Positions 9,197-17,194 of a DNA stretch of 64,000 bases are shown here, piece by piece. The stretch lies in NCBI GenBank assembly GCA_028277985.1, contig JANQFG010000058.1, forward strand, positions 1 to 64,000. The letters run 5' to 3'. The stretch's first letter is position 1. Each line of letters opens with the position of its first letter. The notes beneath the pieces are model-generated. The model had not been told where the DNA came from. It did not search any database and was given only the letters and a program-made list of their open reading frames with translations. Source of the stretch: a bacterium. Lineage in GTDB: Bacteria > Desulfobacterota > DSWW01. A program made the position numbers and the translations under genes.

Positions 9197-9264
9197 AAGG
9201 GGTCAGGTCGTCATTCTACATTTTACGGCCATCCGTAAAATGTAGAATGACGACCTGACCCCTT
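9197..9264. repeat. Perfect 32-bp stem hairpin between convergent genes
   Basis: The arms 9197-9228 and 9233-9264 are exact complements of 32 bases with a 4-base CCAT loop. The outer end of each arm begins AAGGGGTCAGG. A T-rich run (CTTCTTTTC) follows on the + strand. It could terminate transcription from the acyl-CoA dehydrogenase, but the length and perfection are more like a palindromic mobile repeat (REP or MITE type) than a normal terminator. GGGGTC-type ends recur in the palindrome at 13251. Confidence 0.85.
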
Positions 9265-9275
9265 CTTTTCGCTCT

Positions 9276-10148
9276 CTATTTCTTCTTCAGTCCCCGGCTG
9301 GGCACGAGGAAGTCAAAGGTCGTGCTCGGGCTCAGCGGGTATACGTGATTCCCGATCCGCTCGAGCCACTCCCTCTCTTCGTCCGTGACAGGACCTGACT
9401 CCAGCGTCTTCACGTTCTCTTTGAGCTGTTCAAAGGTCTCGGGCGCGGTCAACACCATCTGGATATTCGGATTCGAGAGCACATACCGGTAGAGATCCAC
9501 CGGACTGGGAGTCCGCTCCCCCTCGGGCATCCACTGCGGATCGAAAAGGTTTCCCCATCGCGTGGAGTTGTAGCAGATGACCCCGGGCGGGTTCTCCTTG
9601 GGCAGGAAGGGGAAGACCTCCTTGTCCGCCCCCCGGTGAGCCGCATTGTAGCGGACCATGATCAGGTCGAATACGTTCCGCTCCATATGCGCCTTGTAGG
9701 TGGGCCGGGTGTGGGAGCTCACGATCAGATGCTTGACAAGGCCTTTGTCCTTGAGGGCGAGGGCCTTGTCCATGATGCGGGGCGGAACGGGCTTGTTCCG
9801 CATGCCCAGGATGAACGCGTCGGCGTACTCGATCTTGAGCTGCTTCAGGCCTCGCAGAAAGGTCTGCTCCAGTGCCAGTCCGGTGTAGTCGTAGGTCTGG
9901 AGGACGATGATCATCTTCTCCCGTGAGCGGGGAGCAAGCTTCTGAATCGCCTCCTTCATCCCTTTTGTACGTCGAGAGCCCCAGTAGAAGTAATTGATCC
10001 CTCGCTCGAAGGCCCATTCGAGCGCCTCGCACGGAACGCCTGAGTCGGAGCCGATGCCCATGCGCGGGGTGGTCAGGCCGGAAGCGCCCAGAACGACGGG
10101 CTCGCTGAAATCAGCCGGTACGGACTTGTTTTCGCGATCGGTTTCCAT
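9276..10148 (-). CDS. Aldo/keto-reductase-fold protein lacking the catalytic tetrad
   Basis: A 290-residue AKR-like barrel: N-terminal LGASGLTTPRMGIGS, ALEWAFERGINYF, VKHLIVSSHTRP and the C-terminal SNPNIQMVLTAPETFEQLKENV are typical. The residues that should be Asp-Tyr-Lys-His are replaced: where INxFDTAxxYG is expected it reads INYFYWGSRR (Tyr55, no YG), the Lys strand reads IVLQTYDY, and the His strand reads AFILGMRNK. A standard carbonyl reductase is therefore unlikely. AGAGGTGA precedes the ATG. It starts 6 bases after the stop of the CoA-transferase/GNAT gene, so the two are co-transcribed. Confidence 0.78.
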   Translation of the reverse strand: METDRENKSVPADFSEPVVLGASGLTTPRMGIGSDSGVPCEALEWAFERGINYFYWGSRRTKGMKEAIQKLAPRSREKMIIVLQTYDYTGLALEQTFLRGLKQLKIEYADAFILGMRNKPVPPRIMDKALALKDKGLVKHLIVSSHTRPTYKAHMERNVFDLIMVRYNAAHRGADKEVFPFLPKENPPGVICYNSTRWGNLFDPQWMPEGERTPSPVDLYRYVLSNPNIQMVLTAPETFEQLKENVKTLESGPVTDEEREWLERIGNHVYPLSPSTTFDFLVPSRGLKKK

Positions 10149-10154
10149 CTTCGT

Positions 10155-12059
10155 TCACCTCTTGTGGTCGTATTGGATCCGTTTTCCGTTCTGGGGTGGG
10201 TCCGCATCGAAGGGGATGACGAGCTCGTACACCCCCTGTTCCAGGCTGGCCTTGACCGGCAGGCCTCCCTTGTCCAGCACCTTCATCATACTCTGGTTGG
10301 TGGCGAGGACACTGGCCGTGAATCCGGGCAGCCCCTGGTCCCTGGCCAGTCGGATGAGCATCTTGTACAAATAGGTCGCGATCCCGAGACCCTGGTACCC
10401 TTCGTCCACGACGAATGCCATGTCTGCATAAGGGCCGCGCGGTTCCCTGACGTATCGCGCCTCGGCAATGACGTGGTCCTGTCCGGACTCTCCAACCAGC
10501 CCGACGATCGACATGGCCTTACGGTAGTCCACGTTCACGTATTCCTGCATCTTTGCGTGGGGCATGGTCTTGATCGGGCTGAAATAGCGATAGTAGACCG
10601 CCTTGTCCGAGAACCGATAGAAGAGGCGGCGCATCTCTTCCTCGTCCGAAGGCTTGATGGCCCGGAACCGTACCTCCTGCCCCCCTTTGAAGGTGTGCTG
10701 GGTAGCGATGTGAGATGGGTAGAGGTGGGCGGATTCTGCGATGAAGATCTGGTCCGGATAAAGGATCTTCTCCTTCTTGCCCTGCTCCACCAACTCCGGC
10801 CGGTCGTCAGGATGGGCGATTTCGATCAGCGCCTGGGCGCGTTCCCGCACGGATCGACCGCTCAAGCTGGCCACGCCGTATTCGGTGATGACCATGTCAG
10901 CGCCCGGCCCCATGCCGAACTGGTTCGGGAAGTCCCCCACCGAGATCCGGATATTCGGCTCCCCCTTCCGGTTTCGGCTCGGCAGGGCGAAGACGGTCTT
11001 TCCTCCGCAGGACAGCTCCGCCCCATGGAAGAAGTCGACCACCTCGGCCGGTCCGGCGGACACGTTGCCCTTGCCGAAATGGAGGGCGATGCGACCGGAC
11101 AGATCCACCTTGCGCGCAGGCATGACCGCAACGAACCGCGGATTCTTGCCGATCTGGGTAGGTGAGAACACCTTGTCCACACCCTGGAATTCAACCAGCG
11201 GGTTCCGGTCGAGCCAGTCCATCATCTCGCGGGATCCGAAGGCATAGGAGGCAAGACACTTTCCGCGAAAGATCTCCTTGTATCGATTGCTCACCGCCCC
11301 ACTCTCGATCAGATCCATCAGGGCGTCGGTGAAGAAGGGCGAGTGCACCCCAAGATCCTGTTTGTTCGTAAGGTGGGGGCTCAGGGACTCGAACAGGGGG
11401 CCCAGGGAGAAGGCGATGCAGCTTCCATCGTCAATCACGGAGGCCACGTTCGCCCCCACGTGGTCAAACACATCGTCGACGGGCCATCGGTCGAAGAGGA
11501 TCAGCTCCTCTGTGGAATGCACGAGCATATCGAAAGCCGACACCCGAACAAAGGTGTCACCGAACGTGCTCGGTGCCTTTGTGTTGATCTCACCCACTAC
11601 GAAGGAAGCGTGTTCCATGGCCTGTCGGCCAACGTCGACGGCTGCGCCAAGGCTGCAGTAGCCCGCCTCGTTCGGGGGCGTGATCTGCAAGACGGCCACG
11701 TCGATCGGGATCTGTCCCGATTCGATGAGCCGGGGAATCCGGGAGAAGGGGCTTGGGATCAGATCCACCCGGCCGGCCCCGATTGCCTCGCTCGCTACCC
11801 AGCCCGAGAAGAAGGTCTTGAGCCGGTACTTCTGGGCATGGAGCTCTTCAAGGGAAATCGCGTCACCCAGGCTCACGATCTGAATCAACTCCAGGTCGCG
11901 CAGGTTTCCCTGGTCCGAGGCCATCATGTTCCGGACCAGAGTCCGGGGTTCGGCCACTCCGGTTCCGATGAAGATGCTCATCCCGGGCTCGATCCGCTTC
12001 AGCACCTCTTCGGGTGGGACGATCATCTCTTTCCAGTTCTTGAAATTTTTCTTTTCCAT
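10155..12059 (-). CDS. Acetyl-CoA hydrolase/CoA-transferase-like and GNAT acetyltransferase fusion
   Basis: Read from the ATG at 12059 the protein has 634 residues; an upstream extension in frame is possible but lacks family similarity. Residues about 15-445 resemble 4-hydroxybutyrate CoA-transferase / acetyl-CoA hydrolase, with PPNEAGYCSLG and FGMGPGADMVITEYGVASLSGRS. Residues about 470-625 are a GNAT domain (VRFRAIKPSDEEEM, VDEGYQGLGIATYLYKMLI). This fusion is common in Desulfobacterota. The catalytic Glu, in HTEMFSDG of active enzymes, is replaced: the stretch reads HSPFFTDA with Pro241. CoA transfer by the usual glutamyl-CoA route would not be possible. Confidence 0.88.
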   Translation of the reverse strand: MEKKNFKNWKEMIVPPEEVLKRIEPGMSIFIGTGVAEPRTLVRNMMASDQGNLRDLELIQIVSLGDAISLEELHAQKYRLKTFFSGWVASEAIGAGRVDLIPSPFSRIPRLIESGQIPIDVAVLQITPPNEAGYCSLGAAVDVGRQAMEHASFVVGEINTKAPSTFGDTFVRVSAFDMLVHSTEELILFDRWPVDDVFDHVGANVASVIDDGSCIAFSLGPLFESLSPHLTNKQDLGVHSPFFTDALMDLIESGAVSNRYKEIFRGKCLASYAFGSREMMDWLDRNPLVEFQGVDKVFSPTQIGKNPRFVAVMPARKVDLSGRIALHFGKGNVSAGPAEVVDFFHGAELSCGGKTVFALPSRNRKGEPNIRISVGDFPNQFGMGPGADMVITEYGVASLSGRSVRERAQALIEIAHPDDRPELVEQGKKEKILYPDQIFIAESAHLYPSHIATQHTFKGGQEVRFRAIKPSDEEEMRRLFYRFSDKAVYYRYFSPIKTMPHAKMQEYVNVDYRKAMSIVGLVGESGQDHVIAEARYVREPRGPYADMAFVVDEGYQGLGIATYLYKMLIRLARDQGLPGFTASVLATNQSMMKVLDKGGLPVKASLEQGVYELVIPFDADPPQNGKRIQYDHKR

Positions 12060-12211
12060 TCGCGGGTCCCCCTGGGGCGTTGACGGCCCCGATTCTAGCA
12101 CGAGAAACCAGGGATAGGTAGTTGAAGTTGTTGGTGTGGTGGGGCAGAATAGTTCGTACACGAAAGAACCGGGAGATGTCAAACCCTGAAAGGAAACGAG
12201 AGGACCCGAAG

Positions 12212-13246
12212 ATGGAAGACCTGACCCGGAGAGTGATCGATTACGCAAGGCTGGAGGGAGCGTGCAAGGTCGGTATCGCAACGTTGGAGACCCTTTCCGG
12301 TGGGCCTCCAACGGCGGATATCACCTACGTCCTGCCGGAAGCAAGGTCTGCTGTCTGCTTTGCCTTTGCCTTGGACCAGGCACTGATCCCACCCTTCCTC
12401 ATGAAGGAGGATCGACGCTCCCATGAGCGGGACAATATCCGTTCCAATACCCTGGCGAGCGGAACGAGCATCGATCTGGCAAGGTACCTGGATCAGATGG
12501 GCCATCCGTCGTATGCCCTGTCCGCGAACAACGTCTACCGAAAGGATACGAAGCGAGGTGCACTGGACATGTACCCTGACATCTCGTTGCGGTACCTCGC
12601 CGTGGCATCCGGTGTTGCCGCGTTCGGCCTCTCCGGAAATGTGCATACAAGCGAGCAGGGGGCTGGTATCATTCTGGGTGCTCTGATCACCTCGGCGGAA
12701 CTGACGCCCACCGCCCCAATGACGGAAGAAGAGAACTACTGTGACGGCTGTCGGCTGTGCATGACCTCTTGTGCATCGAGCATGATGGACCCGAAGGAGG
12801 AAGAGGGGGTAACCCTGGGCGGCAGGGAGTACACCTACTCGAAGCGTCGGAGCTACCTGAGGTGCGAGTTCGTGTGTGGAGGGTTCACCGGGCTCCATCC
12901 CTCCGGAAAGTGGTCCACATGGTCACCGGGCCGTTTCGAAATCCCGGAAGACAACAAGGAATTCATCGCGGCCCTCAGGCATGGGATGAAAGCCTACGAG
13001 GGCAGGCCATCGGTGGAGGGCGGATTCTTCAATCCCCTGTCGAAGAAGAAGCTGAACCTGACCTGCGGCAACTGCCAGCTAATCTGTGTTCCGGACAAGG
13101 AGGAGAGGAAGAGACGCCACAAGATGATCACTGATAGCGGGTGTGTGGTACAGGGGCCCGATGGAACCCTGGAACCGGTGTCGTCCGAAGAAGCGGTCCG
13201 TCGGATGGCTTCCATGCCTGCGGAAACCAGAGCCCTCTATGAATAA
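12212..13246 (+). CDS. Fe-S protein of the QueG / reductive-dehalogenase-like type
   Basis: A start at the ATG at 12212 (344 residues) is chosen because GAGAGG lies about 9 bases before it; ATG 12177 is in frame but its purine run touches the codon. C177, C180, C183 and C187 (CDGCRLCMTSC) form a ferredoxin-type cluster motif, and a second Cys group is in CEFVC (218-222) and CGNCQLIC (285-292). The N-terminal half resembles the cobalamin-binding region of epoxyqueuosine reductase and dehalogenase relatives, but I cannot confirm cobalamin binding. It precedes a ferredoxin-nitroreductase and a methyltransferase in one operon. Confidence 0.72.
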   Translation: MEDLTRRVIDYARLEGACKVGIATLETLSGGPPTADITYVLPEARSAVCFAFALDQALIPPFLMKEDRRSHERDNIRSNTLASGTSIDLARYLDQMGHPSYALSANNVYRKDTKRGALDMYPDISLRYLAVASGVAAFGLSGNVHTSEQGAGIILGALITSAELTPTAPMTEEENYCDGCRLCMTSCASSMMDPKEEEGVTLGGREYTYSKRRSYLRCEFVCGGFTGLHPSGKWSTWSPGRFEIPEDNKEFIAALRHGMKAYEGRPSVEGGFFNPLSKKKLNLTCGNCQLICVPDKEERKRRHKMITDSGCVVQGPDGTLEPVSSEEAVRRMASMPAETRALYE

Positions 13247-13250
13247 AAGA

Positions 13251-13318
13251 AGCAGAAAAGGGGTCTGACCCCTTTTCTGCTCAGGAGGAACCGCAGAAAG
13301 GGCTTGCGCACTTTCTGC
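13251..13318. repeat. Two consecutive palindromes in an operon gap
   Basis: A 31-base palindrome (15-base arms around one T, 13251-13281, centre GGGGTCTGACCCC) is followed by a second stem with arms GCAGAAAG (13293-13300) and CTTTCTGC (13311-13318) and a 10-base loop. Both arms carry GCAGAAA, so the second looks like an imperfect echo of the first. They fill the 87-base gap between the Fe-S gene stop and the nitroreductase start. The function may be RNA processing, attenuation or simply a mobile palindromic repeat. Confidence 0.8.
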
Positions 13319-13333
13319 TATGGGGGAGAAGAA

Positions 13334-14203
13334 ATGAGTTGGACCAAGATCGACCAGGACCTTTGCACCCAGTGCGGCATCTGCGTTGCACGTTGCATTC
13401 TGAATTTCAAGGAAGTGGACGGAGTGATCACGACGAACGCGGGCATGGCAACCTGCAGCCTCTGCGGCCACTGCATGGCGCTGTGTCCCACCGGGGCGAT
13501 CACCCATGAGAAGATGGACATGGGGAACTTCATCGATCTTCAGAAGAAGCTCCCTTTCGATTTCGATGGATTCGAGCACTTCGTTCGGGCAAGGCGGAGC
13601 CACCGGCTCTTCGAGGACAAGGAAGTGCCCAGAGAGCACCTGGAGAAGCTGGTCGATCTCTGCCGCTATGCGCCCACAGGAAGCAATCGGCAGACCCTTG
13701 AGATCATGATCATCCAGGACCGGGACAAGATCCAGAGACTCTCGGACCACACGGTGGACTTCTTCGAGAGCCGTACCGGTGATCTGGAGAAGGAGGCCCG
13801 GGAGTTCGAGCAGGCGGGCAAGGAAATACCTCAGATCACCAAATCCGCCCTGACCATGGCCGACACACTGAAGATGGTGGTGACTGCGAGGCAGTTCGGG
13901 ATGGAAGTGATCTTTCACAGGGCGCCAGCGGTCATGCTCTTCCATTCCCCCACCGAGACGAGCACGCCCAAGGACGATTGCGTGATCGCCTCCACGACCG
14001 TTTCCCTCGCGGCAAGGACCCTTGACCTCGAGACGACCTACATCGGCCTGTTCGAATTCGTGGCCAACCGGTACCCTCCGATTGTCGAGGAACTGGACTT
14101 GCCGCCCGGCCACAAGGTCTTCAGCATCCTGATCCTGGGCTACCCGAAGCTGAAATTCCTCCGGACCGTGGACCGAAAGCCGATGAAAGTGAGGTGGGCA
14201 TGA
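13334..14203 (+). CDS. Ferredoxin-nitroreductase fusion
   Basis: From the ATG at 13334 (GGGAG upstream) the protein has 289 residues. The N-terminal ~60 residues hold two 4Fe-4S motifs, CTQCGICVARC and CSLCGHCMALCPTG. The rest is a nitroreductase FMN domain beginning ARRSHRLFEDKEVP and LCRYAPTGSNRQTLE. Such fusions pass electrons from ferredoxin or clusters to FMN for reduction of unsaturated or nitro substrates. Its closest counterpart here is the minus-strand gene at 17195-18097, which has the same domain order. The TGA overlaps the next ATG, so it is coupled to the methyltransferase. Confidence 0.9.
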   Translation: MSWTKIDQDLCTQCGICVARCILNFKEVDGVITTNAGMATCSLCGHCMALCPTGAITHEKMDMGNFIDLQKKLPFDFDGFEHFVRARRSHRLFEDKEVPREHLEKLVDLCRYAPTGSNRQTLEIMIIQDRDKIQRLSDHTVDFFESRTGDLEKEAREFEQAGKEIPQITKSALTMADTLKMVVTARQFGMEVIFHRAPAVMLFHSPTETSTPKDDCVIASTTVSLAARTLDLETTYIGLFEFVANRYPPIVEELDLPPGHKVFSILILGYPKLKFLRTVDRKPMKVRWA

Positions 14204-15033
14204 AATCGATTGAAGGCGCTGTGAACGCCCACTACAGCCAGGCAGGCTTGGGTGCGAGCATTCTCAAGGCCCTCGAAGATGCAGGCAAGGATGTGAACGC
14301 CCTCACTCCGGAAGACCTGGCGCCGGTCGAGGAGTTCCACATCGGAGGCCGTAAGCCGACCCTGGATCTGGGTCGTCTCGCCGGATTGTCAGAGGGGACG
14401 AAGGTCGTAGACGTAGGCTGCGGAGTCGGAGGCCCGGCAAGGGCGCTGGCTCACTACTTCGGATGTGACGTGACCGGCGTGGATCTGACCGAGGAGTTCT
14501 GTGCGGCCGCCGTCTTGCTGAACAAGCGCACAGGGTTGGATCGAAAAGTGACGATTCGGCAGGGGAGCGCCCTGGCGCTGCCCCTGGAGGACGCGTCCGT
14601 GGACGTCGTCTGGATGCAACACGTGGGAATGAACATAGAGGACAAGGCCGGCCTCCTCCAGGAACTGAAAAGGGTACTCAAGCCCAACGGCAGATTCGCC
14701 ATGTACGAGGTTTTTTGCGGCAAGGAATCAGGAGTACACTTCCCCCTTCCGTTTGCCGGCGGTCCGGATATGAGCTTTCTCGTTTCACCGGAGGAGGCTC
14801 AAGGCCTGTGTGAGGCCGCAGGATTCAAAACCGAGGTGTGGAAGGATGTGACCGACGAAGCGACCGGCTTGTTGCGAGCGGCACTCGAGAAGGCCATGAC
14901 GGACGGCCCCGCTCCGCTCAGCGTGGGCATTCTGATGGGCCCGGAGTTTCCGATCAAGGTGGGCAATGTGCTCAGGAACCTCGAGGAGAACCGGATCCGG
15001 GTCGTGCGGGCAGTCCTGACGTTGAATCCCTAG
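14200..15033 (+). CDS. SAM-dependent methyltransferase, class I
   Basis: The 277-residue protein has the SAM motif VVDVGCGVGGPARALA (about residues 69-84), the acidic end of strand 2 in VTGVDLTEEFC, and post-motif LKRVLKPNGRFAMYEVF. The layout resembles gamma-tocopherol/sarcosine-dimethylglycine type small-molecule methyltransferases. The substrate is unknown. The ATG at 14200 overlaps the preceding TGA by ATGA, preferred over GTG 14194. It converges with the minus-strand membrane protein, their stops sharing the CTAG at 15030-15033. Confidence 0.87.
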   Translation: MKSIEGAVNAHYSQAGLGASILKALEDAGKDVNALTPEDLAPVEEFHIGGRKPTLDLGRLAGLSEGTKVVDVGCGVGGPARALAHYFGCDVTGVDLTEEFCAAAVLLNKRTGLDRKVTIRQGSALALPLEDASVDVVWMQHVGMNIEDKAGLLQELKRVLKPNGRFAMYEVFCGKESGVHFPLPFAGGPDMSFLVSPEEAQGLCEAAGFKTEVWKDVTDEATGLLRAALEKAMTDGPAPLSVGILMGPEFPIKVGNVLRNLEENRIRVVRAVLTLNP

Positions 15034-15443
15034 CCCCTGTTTCCATCAAAAGAAACCCGATAATACAGCGCTGCCAGCAGGATGACGAATCCCCGCAGGC
15101 CGTCTGTCAAGAGCACCTGTACGTTTCCGAGCCGGATATAGAAGAAGACCCCGATCAAGAAGAGGGCCGTGCCGCTCAGTATTGCCAGGGGAAAGCCTAC
15201 GGGTGAGTCTCTGAACACAAGATAGGCCGTGAAGAGAGAGTAGGCGGATATGAAGAGCAGGGAAGGGCCGAACAGGTGCTGAAGCGTTACGACAATCGGG
15301 GCCGCCAGCAATTCTTCCGTTGCAGGGATGCCGAAGGTCGCGACGATCCCCTCTGCATCCAGCAGCAGCCAAAGCCCCAGGATCACCTGCAGGGTTCCCG
15401 AAAGAGCCAGCACAACAACCAGGATCCATTTCGAACGGTTCAA
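15030..15443 (-). CDS. Small membrane protein with four predicted helices
   Basis: This 137-residue protein starts at TTG 15443, chosen because GGAGG stands 7 bases upstream. Hydrophobic segments lie at about residues 6-28, 45-75, 80-105 and 110-128, separated by short polar loops. I do not recognise a family. It is the last gene in the direction of the minus operon that starts at 18097, 140 bases after the decarboxylase-like gene, and could be part of it or have its own promoter. Confidence 0.62.
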   Translation of the reverse strand: MNRSKWILVVVLALSGTLQVILGLWLLLDAEGIVATFGIPATEELLAAPIVVTLQHLFGPSLLFISAYSLFTAYLVFRDSPVGFPLAILSGTALFLIGVFFYIRLGNVQVLLTDGLRGFVILLAALYYRVSFDGNRG

Positions 15444-15583
15444 GTCTCTACCTCCAGGATTTGAGCAGTGAATCGTCCGGCATCATGCGCACGGCTTAGC
15501 GTACCGTATAGCTGGACGAATGCCAACACGCGCAATCCATTCCCCAAAGAAATGTGAAACCATTGCGATCTTCTTCGCAGGAT

Positions 15584-16363
15584 TCAATCACCGTACGGCA
15601 ATGGGGGGGAAGGATGTGTCATGACCCTGACGCCATCATTGAGGATGAATTCAATCTTGTCCGCGCTCTGCAGGAGAAAGGGGGTTGCTCCGTCAAGACC
15701 CAGATCCCTCAGGTTGTGCGCCATGGGGTGATCGATACCTGCAACTTCCAGCCGGGCCCTCTTGTCTCTGGCGATTCTTGCGGAACAGTTGAAGTTCGAG
15801 ATGATCTTCAGGATCGAATCCTTGTGATTGCTGTAGACCATGGAATCGAGAAATCTGAAGGGCACGCCCTTGTTGAAGGAACTCTCGAGTGACAGGATCT
15901 TCTCTCCCGTGCTCTTGACAAGGACCTCACCTCTGAACCTGTCATTGGAAAAGCTGAGTGAAATGTGGGCGAGGAATTTGGGCACACCCCAGATTTCCCT
16001 GCCTGCTACCAGTGGAAGCTCTTCCGTGATCGGCAAATCGAGCGTGTAGAAGCCAAGCTTCCTCTTTTCGGCACTGAGAAAGATCTGAAGCCTCTGGGCG
16101 AGCAATGACATCTTCGGCTGGGGAGAGACCGCAATCATCAGGAACCCTTCATTATAAGGCTCCAAGGTTGACTGCCGGTATTCAAATAGACCGAGAGTAG
16201 CTATCGCCTTTCCTCTTGAGGTTTCTATCGGATAGAGGCCCGTACCCTTGAGCTTTTGAGTCGCCTTTTCATGATCGCATGCGAAGAATGCAGCAACGGC
16301 TGAGCCATCCGAACAGAAGACGGGAAGTTCAACAGGCCCCAGGGAGGTGTGTGTGGTCTTCAT
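15584..16363 (-). CDS. Acetoacetate decarboxylase family protein
   Basis: The ATG at 16363 (AGAGG 7 bases upstream) is preferred over 16384, giving 259 residues, usual for the family. The signature LVAGREIWGVPKFLAH includes K129 at the place of the Schiff-base Lys of acetoacetate decarboxylase. NEGFLMIAV and the C-terminal DKIEFILNDG also fit. Many family members are not true decarboxylases but act on keto acids or enol intermediates. It is the third gene of the minus operon behind the operator at 18199 and follows a protein of similar size that may share the fold. Confidence 0.8.
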   Translation of the reverse strand: MKTTHTSLGPVELPVFCSDGSAVAAFFACDHEKATQKLKGTGLYPIETSRGKAIATLGLFEYRQSTLEPYNEGFLMIAVSPQPKMSLLAQRLQIFLSAEKRKLGFYTLDLPITEELPLVAGREIWGVPKFLAHISLSFSNDRFRGEVLVKSTGEKILSLESSFNKGVPFRFLDSMVYSNHKDSILKIISNFNCSARIARDKRARLEVAGIDHPMAHNLRDLGLDGATPFLLQSADKIEFILNDGVRVMTHPSPPLPYGD

Positions 16364-16405
16364 TAGAATGCCTCTTTTCTTCATCTTTCATCGACCTGTG
16401 GCTTG

Positions 16406-17185
16406 TCAGTCCGTCGGGTGAAAGTAGGCTTTGTAGCGCATGGACTTCGAAATTGTGAAAATGAACTCGGAATAGTGGCCGAAAGTGTTCTCGTTGTTCT
16501 TGATAACGGACCCCTTGTAGTTCCATTCGTAGACCGGTGACGTGTCGAGCACTTTCGTAATAGAAAACACTCTCGTCGTGTAGAAGTAGGTCTGCTTGAG
16601 AAAGGAAACCGTCACCGTCGGATTCTCGAAGGTCTGCACGAAGAATGGGTCGAGTTCATGCCTGTTATCTGTCGAAGTCCGGCGAAAATCCGCATAGACG
16701 GTGTCTTTGATCGTACATCTCCTTGACGTATCCGTCTCTTCAATGATCATTCCCGGGTGGTACAATTTGCGTAAACCCCAGAACAGGTCCCCGATGATTA
16801 CGCCGAAGAGGTAGTCCAGGTAGAGCACCGGTACGTAGGAGCACAGCTGTTCCTCATTCCCGTGGGTGTAAATGACGGGAATATAGAACATGAACTCCTC
16901 ATAGGGAGGATAGGAAGAGGACGAAGACGCCTCATCATCGGTGCTCAGAGGTCCCACATTGCTGCCCGTGGCCAGCTGCAACATGAAGGGATGCATGCCC
17001 TCGATCTTCTTTACCGTCGGGTATTTTTCAGCCATCATCTTGTCTGAGGGTATGGACATCGCACGTGGCAGGAACCTCTCAACCTCTTCCCTGGGGTAAT
17101 ACCCCACCGCCATGTTGGCCGAGTAGTCTCCAATGAGAATCGGGTCGTGGGGGTTTTGTCTTATCAACTCTATGGTTCTCTTCAT
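16406..17185 (-). CDS. Unrecognised 259-residue protein, possibly decarboxylase-fold
   Basis: No family is recognised with certainty. The protein has no signal peptide or clear membrane segment. It opens with YYPREEVERFLPRAMSIP, a pattern like the start of acetoacetate-decarboxylase-fold proteins, and has YVPVLYLDYLFGVIIGDLF followed by WGLRKLYHPG, which could match the GREIWGxPKxL region of the neighbouring decarboxylase-like protein. That would make the pair a diverged duplication (inference). GGGGGT lies before the ATG. It sits 9 bases after the ferredoxin-nitroreductase stop. Confidence 0.6.
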   Translation of the reverse strand: MKRTIELIRQNPHDPILIGDYSANMAVGYYPREEVERFLPRAMSIPSDKMMAEKYPTVKKIEGMHPFMLQLATGSNVGPLSTDDEASSSSSYPPYEEFMFYIPVIYTHGNEEQLCSYVPVLYLDYLFGVIIGDLFWGLRKLYHPGMIIEETDTSRRCTIKDTVYADFRRTSTDNRHELDPFFVQTFENPTVTVSFLKQTYFYTTRVFSITKVLDTSPVYEWNYKGSVIKNNENTFGHYSEFIFTISKSMRYKAYFHPTD

Positions 17186-17194
17186 GGTTACCCC

